Shown: piece after piece, positions 42,501 through 50,330 of the stretch
How the letters are laid out: the number at the start of each line of letters is the position of its first letter
Numbering within the stretch: position 1 is the stretch's first letter
From: Microbacterium oxydans
GTDB taxonomy: Bacteria; Actinomycetota; Actinomycetes; Actinomycetales; Microbacteriaceae
Assembly (NCBI RefSeq): GCF_026559675.1
Contig: NZ_CP092891.1
Location: 3,410,001 to 3,474,000, forward strand
Direction of reading: 5' to 3'
Length of the DNA: 64,000 bases
Notes under the pieces: generated by a model
Database searches by the model: none
What the model was told of the DNA's origin: nothing
What the model saw: only the letters and a program-made list of their open reading frames with translations
Position numbers and translations under genes: made by a program

Positions 42501-43006
42501 CGGGCGAGGAAGTCGCGGGTTCCCTGCAGACGGTGCCCTGCTTCACGCTCGCCGAGCACGGCCTCGCCGAGGAGGTTGAGGTTGAGGCGGTTGCCGCTCT
42601 TGCGCAGCTTCGCGATCGCGGGGCCGAGCTTGGAGGGCGTGGCATCCAGCACGAGGTGCCCGACCATGGCGCGCAGCACGCGGCGCGAGATCGGCACGAC
42701 CACGCCGGGGAGCTTGGGCGCCCAGAAGCCGCCGGTCTTGATCGCGGCGCGCAGGTAGCCGGGCAGCAGCGACGGGGTGATGTCGCTAAGCTCGGCGAGC
42801 TTGCGACCCGCGACGCGCAGGTCTTCCGGCCGCATCACGCCGTCGACGAAGCCGACCGTGAACGCGAGTCCGTTCGGGTCCTTGAGCACCTCGGACAGGC
42901 GCTGGGCTGCCGGCTCGACGGGGTGGGTCTCACTCTCGACGAGCCAGCGCTGCACGAGGGCGGCGACGTCTTCGGTGCGGGGGGTGGTGTCATCGATGAC
43001 AGTCAT
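39545..43006 (-). CDS. putA: Bifunctional proline dehydrogenase / L-glutamate-gamma-semialdehyde dehydrogenase
   Basis: A 1153-residue enzyme that oxidises proline to glutamate in two steps with FAD and NAD+. The PRODH barrel is at about residues 90-420 (DYVSIKVSSV, VRVVKGANLAMEE, HNLFDIAYTW). The aldehyde dehydrogenase domain at about 500-960 has catalytic Cys in GHAGQKCSAASL and Glu in LLAETSGKN. A further about 180-residue C-terminal domain follows. There is no N-terminal ribbon-helix-helix, so it is not autoregulated like E. coli PutA; the divergent LysR gene is the likely regulator. ATG 43006 has GGAAGG upstream. Confidence 0.95.
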   Translation of the reverse strand: MTVIDDTTPRTEDVAALVQRWLVESETHPVEPAAQRLSEVLKDPNGLAFTVGFVDGVMRPEDLRVAGRKLAELSDITPSLLPGYLRAAIKTGGFWAPKLPGVVVPISRRVLRAMVGHLVLDATPSKLGPAIAKLRKSGNRLNLNLLGEAVLGEREAGHRLQGTRDFLARDDVDYVSIKVSSVVSQLSMWSFDEAVADVVEKLTPLYELAAQAEAQGKAKFINLDMEEYRDLDLTIAAFTSILDQPGLEGLEAGIVLQAYLPDALGAMQHLQEWAAARRAKGGAPIKVRVVKGANLAMEEVDAAIHGWPLATYGTKQDSDTNYKRVLDWAMTPERLDAVRIGVAGHNLFDIAYTWLLAQARGVADPSGADPLVEYEMLLGMATGQAEAVRKDVGRLLLYTPVVNPAEFDVAIAYLVRRLEENASPENFMSAVFELASNPTLLTRERERFERSLAALELDRSVPASHRVQDRTAEAPAGTTTGFENQADTDPALGANRTWGREILARSVSSTLGLDTIAIAKVETDAELDGIFAAATVAAEKWAALPAADRAAVLHRAGDELAARRGQLIEIMAHEAGKTIAEADPEISEAIDFAHYYAERAKDLETVSGAEFVPSKVTVVTPPWNFPVAIPAGGVLAGLASGSAVIIKPAKLTQRCGAVMVEALWAAGVPRDLLALVDLASRDLGTRLVAGPAVDRVILTGAYETAQLFRSFRSDLPLLAETSGKNAIIVTPSADLDLAAADVARSAFGHAGQKCSAASLAILVGSVADSKRFERQLVDAVTSMRVGLPDDPATQMGPIIEPANGKLLTALTKLERGERWLVEPRKLDDEGKQWTPGVKTGVREGSYFHLTEFFGPVLGIMHAKDLDEALRLQNAVDYGLTAGIHSLDSDEVGTWLDRVEAGNLYVNRGITGAIVQRQPFGGWKRSAVGAGAKAGGPNYLFGLGDWAPAELPAVAPEAAVAPAVGALLDAAATELDATESDWLHRAAASDERAWVDEFGAVSDKSGLGVERNLFRYRPVAVDVRIAEHAPLADGIRVLAAALRSGSPFTVSAPALPSRIEKALRAHGVTVKHESDAAWTKHYAKAASTWHRVRLVGGDAAALFEALDGSPDVAVWSHAVTGAGRVEMLPFLHEQAVSITNHRFGNPTTLADGVI

Positions 43007-43111
43007 GGACGGGAACCTTCCAGGCAGGAGCACACCGGGGTTTCGTGTGCGGCTGGATCATTGTCCTGCGGCTCGGTAGGCTCCGTCTATCAACCGATTT
43101 GCGTGGATTCT

Positions 43112-43128
43112 GTTCACTCAAGCTGAAC
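43112..43128. promoter_or_regulatory. Candidate LysR site between putA and lysR gene
   Basis: GTTCA-CTCAAGC-TGAAC has 5-bp perfect arms and contains a T-N11-A core (43114 to 43126). It lies 14 nt before the regulator start. Confidence 0.45.
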
Positions 43129-43141
43129 GAAGGATACGACC

Positions 43142-44050
43142 GTGCTGGACGTGAGTCGACTGCGGATGCTCGTGGAGCTCTCCCGCCGCGGAACGCTCTC
43201 CGCCGTCGCCGACGCCCTCTCCTACAGCAAGGCCTCGGTGTCGCAGCAGCTGAGCGCGCTGGAGCGCGATGTGGGCGTGCCACTGCTGCGTCGGGTCGGG
43301 CGCGGCGTGCAGTTCACGCCGCAGGGGAACGTGCTGGTCGCCGAGGCCATCGGCATCCTCGATCAGCTCGAGCACGCCGAGGTCGCCGTCGCGGAGTCCC
43401 TCACCGAGGTGACCGGCACCGTGCGCATCGCGGTGTTCCAGTCGACGGCGCACTCACTGCTCCCCCGCGCACTCGAGTCCCTCAAGGACCGGCATCCGGC
43501 CCTGCGCGTCGAGGTCACCGAATGCGACCCCGAGACCGGACTGGTCGGCGTCTCCAGCCGCGACTTCGACCTGATCCTCGCGGAGCAGTACCCGGGCCGC
43601 ACCCGCCCGATCCACGCCGACCTCGACCGGGTGGTGCTCGCGCACGACGCGATCGCGCTCGCCCGCCACCCGGGGGCCGCCGCGCATGACGACGCCCTCG
43701 CCGCCCTGTGGGCCACCCGCGAAGAACCCTGGGTGCTCGAACCCGCCGGCACGGCCTCACGCGCCTGGGCCGAGCAGCTCTGCCGCACCGCCGGATTCGA
43801 GCCCGACGTGCGGTTCGAGATCGCCGACCTGACCGCGCACGTGCGGCTGATCCACGCGGGTCTCGCGGTCGGGCTGCTGCCGGATCTGGTGTGGGCCGGC
43901 GACACCCCGACGGTCGACCTGGCGCCGCTCCCCCATGATCCGCGCCGCGAGATCTTCTCCTCCGCACGGCGGGTGTCGGCGGACGCCCCTTCGATCCGCG
44001 CCGTGCGCACCGCGCTCGCGGACGCCGCCTCGCACAACCTCCCGGCCTGA
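43142..44050 (+). CDS. LysR-family transcriptional regulator
   Basis: 302 residues. The N-terminal winged helix (VSRLRMLVELSRRGTLSAVADALSYSKASVSQQLSALERDVG) is followed by a type 2 periplasmic-binding-like effector domain (VRIAVFQSTAHSLLPRALESL). GTG 43142 has GAAGGA 7 nt upstream. Divergent orientation suggests it activates putA in response to proline, by analogy with other LysR pairs; the effector is not shown by sequence. Confidence 0.9.
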   Translation: MLDVSRLRMLVELSRRGTLSAVADALSYSKASVSQQLSALERDVGVPLLRRVGRGVQFTPQGNVLVAEAIGILDQLEHAEVAVAESLTEVTGTVRIAVFQSTAHSLLPRALESLKDRHPALRVEVTECDPETGLVGVSSRDFDLILAEQYPGRTRPIHADLDRVVLAHDAIALARHPGAAAHDDALAALWATREEPWVLEPAGTASRAWAEQLCRTAGFEPDVRFEIADLTAHVRLIHAGLAVGLLPDLVWAGDTPTVDLAPLPHDPRREIFSSARRVSADAPSIRAVRTALADAASHNLPA

Positions 44051-44119
44051 GCGGCGGGAGGCCGCACGGCGAGCAGCGCGGCGGGGAATACGAAGCGTCG
44101 CCCGGCGCTTGACCGTCAT

Positions 44120-45133
44120 ATGACACGTGACGTTCTACCTGCCACTCCCGACTCGGCGGCCACCGTCACGCGACTCCCGTTGAACACGTTCGCGATCTCC
44201 CTCGGGATCGCCGGCGTCGCGGAGACGTGGACGGCGGCGACCCCGGTGGCCGGGATCCCGCCCCAGGTGGCGCAGGTCTTCTGGGCGCTGTCCGCCGCGT
44301 CGATGGTCTGGCTCCTCGCCGCGCATGCGACGCGCGGGCTCCGCAGCGGATCGCCCCTGCGGGAGCAGCTGCGCCATCCGATTCAGGGGCCGTTCGCCGC
44401 CATCGTCCCGATCGTCGGGATGCTCCTCGGCAGCGACATGGTCCCGTGGTTCCCCGCGGCCGGCCGGATCCTCGTGATCGCGTCGATGGTCGTCGCGACC
44501 GGATACGCCGGATGGCTCGTCAGCACCTGGACCACCGGGGGGATCGAGCTCGCCGCGATCCACGGCGGCTACTTCCTGCCGACCGTCGCCGGCGGCTTCG
44601 TGGCCGCGAGCGCCGCCGAGACGATCGGCCTGCGCGGACTCGGCTGGGCGGCCTTCGGCATCGCCTCGCTGTTCTGGGTGGTCATGACCGCGCTCGCGCT
44701 CGTGCGGATGCTCAGCCGACCCCCGCTCCCGGACGCGCTGGTGCCGACTCTCGCCATGGTGATGGCTCCGCCGGCGGTCGGCGGGCTCGCGCTGTTCGCC
44801 CTCACCGATCAGGTCTCGTCTCCGCTGTCGCTCGCGTTCGCCGGCCTCACGGCGATCCTCGTGGTCGCCCAGCTCGCCACACTTCCGCGCTATCGGCGGC
44901 TGCCCTTCACGCTGGGGTTCTGGTCGTTCACGTTCCCGGTGGCCGCCGTCGCTTCGTACGCGATCGCGTGGCTCGAGGTGGGAGCGGTGCCCTTCGCCGG
45001 AGGCATCGCCCTCGCACTCGCCCTCGCGGTGACGGTGCTCGTCGCGGCGATCGGCGCCCGCTCGCTCTCCCTCGTCCTCGCCGCGCGCGCGAGGGGCCGC
45101 GTGGGCGCGACGGGCTCCCCGCACGGAGTGTGA
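44120..45133 (+). CDS. TDT-family (TehA/SLAC1-like) transporter
   Basis: A 337-residue inner-membrane protein with about 10 helices, of the tellurite-resistance/dicarboxylate transporter family. Typical stretches: LPLNTFAISLGIAGVAETW at the N-terminus and the central GGYFLPTVAGGFVAA. Members move dicarboxylates, sulfite or other small anions. The promoter is not obvious. The next gene starts 103 nt downstream after its own regulatory-looking palindrome. Confidence 0.85.
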   Translation: MTRDVLPATPDSAATVTRLPLNTFAISLGIAGVAETWTAATPVAGIPPQVAQVFWALSAASMVWLLAAHATRGLRSGSPLREQLRHPIQGPFAAIVPIVGMLLGSDMVPWFPAAGRILVIASMVVATGYAGWLVSTWTTGGIELAAIHGGYFLPTVAGGFVAASAAETIGLRGLGWAAFGIASLFWVVMTALALVRMLSRPPLPDALVPTLAMVMAPPAVGGLALFALTDQVSSPLSLAFAGLTAILVVAQLATLPRYRRLPFTLGFWSFTFPVAAVASYAIAWLEVGAVPFAGGIALALALAVTVLVAAIGARSLSLVLAARARGRVGATGSPHGV

Positions 45134-45157
45134 CGGAACATGTCGCCCTCAGGGAAT

Positions 45158-45173
45158 ATGCATGCACATGCAT
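45158..45173. promoter_or_regulatory. Palindromic site upstream of nitroreductase
   Basis: ATGCAT-GCAC-ATGCAT: two self-palindromic hexamers in a 16-bp symmetrical arrangement, 62 nt before the nitroreductase start. AT-rich for this genome. The binding protein is unknown. Confidence 0.4.
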
Positions 45174-45235
45174 CTGTTGGGCCTCGATGTACCCGGACGA
45201 TGGAGTCCGACCCACTCCTTCCGAAAGGCACTTCC

Positions 45236-45823
45236 GTGAGCACTCCCGTCATCGACCGCACCGCACCGACCGAGCACCCCGTCCTCGACGTCCTCGCCGG
45301 CCGTTGGAGCCCCCGCGCCTTCGACGCGCAGAACTCGATCGACGAGGCCAAGCTCGCCACCGCGCTCGAGGCCGCCCGCTGGACCCCCTCCGCGAACAAC
45401 ACGCAGCCCTGGCGCTTCATCGTCGCCCGCCGCGGCACGGCTCTGCACGCGCAGGTCGTCGACGCGCTGATGGGCTTCAACCAGGCCTGGGCGGGCAACG
45501 CCGCCGTGCTCGTCGTCGCGATCGCCGAGACGGCCACCGCCGACGGCACCCCGATCACGCACGCCCTCTACGACCTCGGCCAGGCCGTCGCGCACTTCTC
45601 GGTGCAGGCCCACCACGACGGCCTCGTCGTTCACCAGATGAGCGGCTTCGACCCGGAGGTCGTCCGCGAGTTCGCCGACCTCGAGGCCCGTTTCGTACCG
45701 ACCACGGTCTTCGCCCTCGGCGAGTTCGGCGACGTCGCCACGCTTCCCGAGGTGCTGCAGGAGCGCGAGGTCGCCCCGCGCGTGCGTCGCCCGATCTCCG
45801 AGACGGTCGTCCTCAGCGCCTGA
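45236..45823 (+). CDS. Nitroreductase-family FMN oxidoreductase
   Basis: A 195-residue FMN enzyme that uses NAD(P)H to reduce nitro compounds or quinones. The N-terminal RWSPRAFD and ARWTPSANNTQPWRFIV (FMN phosphate site) and VVALGEFG-like FALGEFGD segments match the family. GTG 45236 has GAAAGG 7 nt upstream. Confidence 0.88.
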   Translation: MSTPVIDRTAPTEHPVLDVLAGRWSPRAFDAQNSIDEAKLATALEAARWTPSANNTQPWRFIVARRGTALHAQVVDALMGFNQAWAGNAAVLVVAIAETATADGTPITHALYDLGQAVAHFSVQAHHDGLVVHQMSGFDPEVVREFADLEARFVPTTVFALGEFGDVATLPEVLQEREVAPRVRRPISETVVLSA

Positions 45824-45883
45824 CCTCCGCGCTCTCGACACCCCTCTTCGCGAACGGGGCCTCCGGATGTCCGGGGGCCCCGT

Positions 45884-45889
45884 TAGCGT
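45884..45889 (+). promoter_or_regulatory. -10 element TAGCGT of the uvrA2 gene
   Basis: TAGCGT lies 6 nt before ATG 45896. Confidence 0.5.
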
Positions 45890-45895
45890 TTCCGG

Positions 45896-48187
45896 ATGGA
45901 CTCCCTCCGCATCACCGGAGCGCGGACGAACAACCTCCGCGACGTCTCCGTCGACGTCCCCAAGAAGCTCCTGACCGTCTTCACCGGCGTCTCCGGCTCG
46001 GGCAAGTCGTCGCTCGTGCTCGACACGATCGCCGCCGAGGCGCAGCGGCTCGTCAACGACTCCTACTCGACCTTCATCCGTGCGCGGCTGCCGCAGCTGC
46101 CCGCGCCCGATGTGCAGGCCATGGACGGGCTGACCTTCACGGTGCTGATCGACCAGCGCCGCTTCACGGGCAACGCGCGCTCGACCGTTGCCACCGCGAC
46201 CGACCTCGCCTCGCTCGTGCGCCTGGTGTTCTCGCGCATCGGATCACCCTCGGCCGGGTACTCGCCCGCGTACTCCTTCAACGACCCGTCCGGCATGTGT
46301 CCGACCTGCGAGGGCCTCGGCACGGTGTACGACATCGACATCGACGCGCTGATCGACCCCGAGAAGAACATCGACGAGGGGCCGGTGCGTTTCAGCCTGT
46401 TCCGCCCCGGCGTGTATCGGTGGAAGCGCTTCGCCTACTGCGGACTGTTCGACCGCGAGAAGCCGCTCAAGGACTACACGGCCGAGGAGATGGACCAGTT
46501 CCTCTACGCCGACCGGCTCAAGCTCGACGACCCGGATCCGCGGTTCCCGCAGAGCGCCCGGTTCGACGGCGTCATCACCCGGATGCGCGACGTGTTCCTG
46601 AAGCAGCGTCCGGTGAAGATGTCCGCCTCCGTGCGCGAGGAGCTCGACCGGCTGGTCACCCACCACACCTGCCCCGACTGCCACGGCGCGCGGGTGAACG
46701 AGGCGGCACGGGCGAGCCTGATCGACGGGCGGTCCATCGTGGACTGGATGCGGCTGCCGGTGGCCGAGCTGCATGCACTGCTCGAGGAGTTCGACGACCC
46801 GCGGGTGGCGCCGGCGGTCGAGGGCATCCGCCACGTGCTCGACGCCCTGCTCTCGGTCGGCCTCGGCTACCTCACTCTCGACCGCGAGTCGGCGACCCTG
46901 TCCGGCGGCGAGGCCCAGCGGGTCAAGATCGTGCGGCATCTCGGCAGCGCGCTGACCGACGTCACCTACGTGTTCGACGAGCCGAGCACGGGCCTGCATC
47001 CGGCCGACATCCAACGGCTCGTCGCCCTGCTGCAGCGCCTCCGCGACGCGGGGAACACGATCCTCGTCGTCGAGCACCACCCGCAGATCATCGCGGTCGC
47101 CGACCACGTCATCGACCTCGGCCCCGGTGCGGGTTCGGCCGGCGGCATCGTGCAGTTCCAGGGCGCACCCGACGATCTGCGCCGCAGCGACACCCTCACC
47201 GGGCGCCTTCTCGCGGAGCCGCTGCACCTCGCGACGTCGACCCGTCCGGCGCACGACAGCGTCACCGTGGAGAACGCCCGCTCGCACAACCTCCGCGGGT
47301 TCGACGTCGACATCCCGCTCGGGGTGCTCACGGCCGTCACGGGGGTCGCCGGTTCGGGCAAGAGCTCCTTCGCGACCGTGGAGCTGCCGCGTCGGCATCC
47401 GGAGTTCACGGTCGTCGGACAGGATCCGCTGCGCGGCGGGGCGCGGTCGACGACGCTGAGCATCCTGCGAATCGCCGACACCGTGCGCGGGGTCTTCGCC
47501 GCGGCCTCCGGCCTCGACCCGTCGTGGTTCAGCTTCAACTCCCGCGGCGCCTGTCCGACCTGTCGCGGGCGCGGACACATCACGACGGAGCTCGCCTTCC
47601 TCGACGACGTCTCGCTGCCCTGCGACGCCTGCGGAGGCCTGCGCTTCAACCCCACGGCTCTCGAGGTGCAGGTGGACGGTGCCTCGATCGCCGACGTCCT
47701 GGCATCGACGCCCGCCGAGGTGAGCGCCCTGTTCGCCTCGCACGACGATGTGGTGGCGGCGCTCGACTGGGTGCAGCGCACCGGGCTGAGCTACATCCCG
47801 GTCGGACGCTCGCTCGACACCCTCTCCGGCGGGGAGAAGCAGCGGCTGCTTCTGGCCCGGCACCTGAGCGACCCGCAGCGCGATCGCGCCGACCGCATCA
47901 TCCTGGACGAGCCGACCTCCGGCCTCCATCCGAACGACGTCGACACGATCAACCGCCTGTTCGACGACCTGCTCGACGAGGGGGCGACGCTGGTCGTCGT
48001 GGAGCACAACCTGCGGGTGGTCGCGCGCGCGGACCACATCATCGACATCGGTCCGGGCGCCGGGTCGGACGGCGGCCGCCTGATCTTCACCGGTACCCCG
48101 GCGCAGATCGTGCGCGACACCGGCTCGCTCACCGGCCGCGCCCTCGCAGCCGCCTCTGCATCTGCCTCTGCACCCGCATCCTCCTGA
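45896..48187 (+). CDS. UvrA2-type excinuclease subunit paralogue (class II UvrA)
   Basis: A 763-residue ATPase with two ABC modules. First Walker A GVSGSGKSS (about 33-41), first signature LSGGEAQRVKI, second Walker A GVAGSGKSS, second signature LSGGEKQRLLLARHL, Walker B IILDEPTSGLHP. Zinc-type Cys motifs (CPTCEGLG, CPDCHG, CPTCRGRG, CDACGG) are retained. It is about 200 residues shorter than housekeeping UvrA, consistent with loss of the UvrB-binding domain, as in UvrA2/DrrC-type proteins linked to DNA-drug tolerance. Confidence 0.9.
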   Translation: MDSLRITGARTNNLRDVSVDVPKKLLTVFTGVSGSGKSSLVLDTIAAEAQRLVNDSYSTFIRARLPQLPAPDVQAMDGLTFTVLIDQRRFTGNARSTVATATDLASLVRLVFSRIGSPSAGYSPAYSFNDPSGMCPTCEGLGTVYDIDIDALIDPEKNIDEGPVRFSLFRPGVYRWKRFAYCGLFDREKPLKDYTAEEMDQFLYADRLKLDDPDPRFPQSARFDGVITRMRDVFLKQRPVKMSASVREELDRLVTHHTCPDCHGARVNEAARASLIDGRSIVDWMRLPVAELHALLEEFDDPRVAPAVEGIRHVLDALLSVGLGYLTLDRESATLSGGEAQRVKIVRHLGSALTDVTYVFDEPSTGLHPADIQRLVALLQRLRDAGNTILVVEHHPQIIAVADHVIDLGPGAGSAGGIVQFQGAPDDLRRSDTLTGRLLAEPLHLATSTRPAHDSVTVENARSHNLRGFDVDIPLGVLTAVTGVAGSGKSSFATVELPRRHPEFTVVGQDPLRGGARSTTLSILRIADTVRGVFAAASGLDPSWFSFNSRGACPTCRGRGHITTELAFLDDVSLPCDACGGLRFNPTALEVQVDGASIADVLASTPAEVSALFASHDDVVAALDWVQRTGLSYIPVGRSLDTLSGGEKQRLLLARHLSDPQRDRADRIILDEPTSGLHPNDVDTINRLFDDLLDEGATLVVVEHNLRVVARADHIIDIGPGAGSDGGRLIFTGTPAQIVRDTGSLTGRALAAASASASAPASS

Positions 48188-48289
48188 GTTCCCGCCTCAC
48201 TCCCCGCTCCCCGTCGCCCGCACCGCCGCGGGTCCGACGGAATATGCGACCGGGCATGTTTGTGAGGGGTGCGGCGCGATGCCCCGACC

Positions 48290-48295
48290 TACAAT
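48290..48295 (+). promoter_or_regulatory. -10 element TACAAT of the APC permease gene
   Basis: TACAAT lies 7 nt before ATG 48303. Confidence 0.55.
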
Positions 48296-48302
48296 CGTCG
48301 GC

Positions 48303-49814
48303 ATGGCAATCCAGCGCAGGGTCAAGTCCGTCGAACAGTCGATGGCGGAGACGCACGACGAGAAACGCTCCCTGAAACGCTCCCTCGGCGTCTGGGACCT
48401 CGCGGTCATGGGCGTCGCGGTCGCCGTCGGCGCGGGCATCTTCTCGGTCGGCGCCGAGGCGTCGGCGCGGCACGCCGGCCCGGCCGTCATCATCTCGTTC
48501 ATCATCGCCGCGGCCGTGTGCGGACTCGCGATCCTCTGCTACGCCGAGTTCGCCTCGTCGATCCCGGTGGCGGGCTCCGCCTACACGTTCACCTACTCCA
48601 CGCTCGGCGAGTTCCTCGCCTGGATCATCGGCTGGGACCTGATCCTCGAGATGCTCATGGCCTCGGCCGTGATCGCGAAGTACTGGGGCGTCTACCTGGG
48701 CGACGCGGTGTCGCTGTTCGACCTGCAGATCCCGATGACCCTCCACCTCGGACCGCTCAGCTTCGACTGGGGCCCGGTCGTGATCGTCGCGATCTTCACG
48801 CTGCTGCTCGCCCTCGGCACGCGCCTGTCCAGCCGCGTCAACAGCGTCTTCACCGTGATCAAGGTCGCGATCGTGCTGTTCGTGATCGTCGTCGGACTGT
48901 TCTTCGTCAAGGGCGCCAACTACTCCCCGTTCGTGCCGCCGGCACAGGAGGGCGCAGCATCCGAGAGCGTCTGGACGCAGTCGCTGTTCTCGTTCCTGAC
49001 CGGCGCCGACCCGTCGATCTACGGTGTCTTCGGCATTCTCAGCGGTGCGGCCCTGGTGTTCTTCGCGTTCATCGGCTTCGACGTCGTCGCCACGAGCGCG
49101 GAGGAGACCAAGGACCCGAAGCGCACCGTCCCGCGCGGCATCATCCTCGGTCTCGTGATCGTGACCGTGCTGTACGTGCTGGTCGCGATCGTCATCACCG
49201 GCATGGTGTCGTACACCGAGCTCGCGAAGCTCGACGAGCCCTCGCTGGCGAGCGCGTTCGAGCTCGTCGGTGCGACCTGGGCGGCGCAGGTGATCGCGAT
49301 CGGCAGCCTCGTCGGCCTCACGACCGTCGTCATGGTGCTGCTGATGGGCCTCGCCCGCGTCGTGTTCGCGATGAGCCGTGACGGCCTGCTCCCGCGCTCG
49401 CTGAGCGTGACGGACGCGAAGCGCGGCACGCCGATCCGCATCCAGCTCATCGTGGGCGTCGTGATCGCGATCATCGCCGGCTTCACGGATGTGCAGGTGC
49501 TGGGCGACATGATCAACATCGGAACGCTGTCGGCCTTCGTGCTGGTGAGCATCGGTGTGCCGATCCTCCGCAAGACCCGCCCCGACCTGGAGCGCCCGTT
49601 CACGGTGCCGCTGTCGCCGTGGCTGCCGTGGATCTCGGCGCTCGCCTGCTTCTGGCTGATGCTGAACCTCAGCACCGAGACCTGGGTGCGCTTCGCCATC
49701 TGGCTCGCGCTCGGCCTGGTGATCTACTTCGCGTACTCGCGGCGGCACTCGCTGATCGGGCGGGAACTCGAGAAGGACGCGCTCGGCGGGCTGCACCGCC
49801 CACCCCTGCGCTGA
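48303..49814 (+). CDS. APC-family amino acid permease
   Basis: A 503-residue inner-membrane transporter with about 12-13 helices. It shows the family substrate-site segment VGAGIFSVGAEAS in helix 1, ALVFFAFIGFDVVATSAEETKDPKRTVPRGI in helix 6 and after, and a TLGEFLAWIIGWDLILE stretch, typical of the cationic amino acid transporter branch. The start is set by TACAAT 7 nt upstream. A strong terminator follows. Confidence 0.92.
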   Translation: MAIQRRVKSVEQSMAETHDEKRSLKRSLGVWDLAVMGVAVAVGAGIFSVGAEASARHAGPAVIISFIIAAAVCGLAILCYAEFASSIPVAGSAYTFTYSTLGEFLAWIIGWDLILEMLMASAVIAKYWGVYLGDAVSLFDLQIPMTLHLGPLSFDWGPVVIVAIFTLLLALGTRLSSRVNSVFTVIKVAIVLFVIVVGLFFVKGANYSPFVPPAQEGAASESVWTQSLFSFLTGADPSIYGVFGILSGAALVFFAFIGFDVVATSAEETKDPKRTVPRGIILGLVIVTVLYVLVAIVITGMVSYTELAKLDEPSLASAFELVGATWAAQVIAIGSLVGLTTVVMVLLMGLARVVFAMSRDGLLPRSLSVTDAKRGTPIRIQLIVGVVIAIIAGFTDVQVLGDMINIGTLSAFVLVSIGVPILRKTRPDLERPFTVPLSPWLPWISALACFWLMLNLSTETWVRFAIWLALGLVIYFAYSRRHSLIGRELEKDALGGLHRPPLR

Positions 49815-49833
49815 CCCCGCCTCGCGCACAACA

Positions 49834-49876
49834 CGACGAAGGGCCCGGCACGCATGACGTGCCGGGCCCTTCGTCG
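49834..49876 (+). terminator. Strong hairpin terminator after the APC permease
   Basis: A 19-bp perfect stem (arms 49834-49852 and 49858-49876, ends CGACGAAGG/CCTTCGTCG) with loop CATGA lies 20 nt after the stop. It separates the permease from the peptide operon. Confidence 0.9.
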
Positions 49877-49991
49877 CGGGGTCGGGAACGTCGCGGACGT
49901 CGCCCGCGCTTCCGCGGTCCAGCGCGCCCCACCGAACCGATACTCCAGCACTTTCGTCACACGCAGCCTTCCTCCGCAAGGCTCGACCCTT

Positions 49992-49997
49992 TAGCCT
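49992..49997 (+). promoter_or_regulatory. Possible -10 element TAGCCT of the peptide operon, with ATATGA direct repeats
   Basis: TAGCCT matches the hexamers used elsewhere in the window, but the first gene starts 67 nt later, so the transcript would have a leader. Just downstream ATATGA occurs twice, 11 bp apart (49999 and 50010), and a hairpin ACGGC-ATAGAAA-GCCGT lies at 50022-50038. The region is AT-rich against its surroundings. Confidence 0.35.
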
Positions 49998-50063
49998 CAT
50001 ATGACTGCTATATGAATCCAAACGGCATAGAAAGCCGTCATCGAGATCTGCGTGGAGGCCACG

Positions 50064-50150
50064 TTGCAACAACTCATCGAACGCGTACTGGCTCTGAAGA
50101 TCGAGGAGATCAAGAGAGTCGACATGGATTGCTGCGTCGTCGTCGGCTGA
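50064..50150 (+). CDS. Putative RiPP precursor peptide 1, 28 residues, core DCCVVVG
   Basis: A tiny gene starting with TTG and preceded by GGAGG 5 nt upstream. It encodes a charged, helical leader (LIERVLALK at 4-12, then EEIK) and a C-terminal core MDCCVVVG with Cys23-Cys24. It aligns without gaps to peptide 2: M1, L4, I5, L9, A10, K12, E15, K17, C23 and C24 are shared. This alignment and the ribosome site favour TTG 50064 over GTG 50052. It lies first in a run with a GRDP-like protein, an aminotransferase-like enzyme and an exporter. Function inferred, not proven. Confidence 0.65.
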   Translation: MQQLIERVLALKIEEIKRVDMDCCVVVG

Positions 50151-50211
50151 CGGCGCGGTAGACCACCCATCCAGAAGAAGCACACCACCCCACCCACACC
50201 AAGGAGAAATC

Positions 50212-50310
50212 ATGGACAAACTCATCGACCAGATCCTGGCGGACAAGCGCACCGAGGCGAAGAACGCGGAGACCAGCTGCTGCGCCGCGCCCGCGCCGGT
50301 CGAGCTCTGA
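50212..50310 (+). CDS. Putative RiPP precursor peptide 2, 32 residues, core SCCAAPAPVEL
   Basis: ATG 50212 follows a near-perfect AAGGAG site. The leader (LIDQILADKRTEAK at 4-17) resembles that of peptide 1, and the Cys-Cys pair is again at residues 23-24, but the tail after it (AAPAPVEL) is entirely different. A conserved leader with a variable tail around a fixed motif is the hallmark of ribosomally made, modified peptides. Its stop is 20 nt before the GRDP-like gene. Confidence 0.75.
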   Translation: MDKLIDQILADKRTEAKNAETSCCAAPAPVEL

Positions 50311-50330
50311 CGAAAGCAGGCGAAGGAACG

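Noticed and set aside
39335..43126. Open frame of 1263 codons antisense to putA
   Set aside because: Antisense shadow of a highly conserved gene; Arg/Gly/Val-rich with no domain.
44227..48375. Open frame of 1382 codons overlapping the TDT, nitroreductase and UvrA2 genes
   Set aside because: It runs in another frame of three well-recognised genes and has an Arg/His/Pro-rich composition typical of shadow frames in high-GC DNA.
50052..50063. GTG 50052 as the start of peptide 1
   Set aside because: TTG 50064 has GGAGG at the right distance and gives a gap-free alignment with peptide 2; GTG 50052 has only a weak upstream site.
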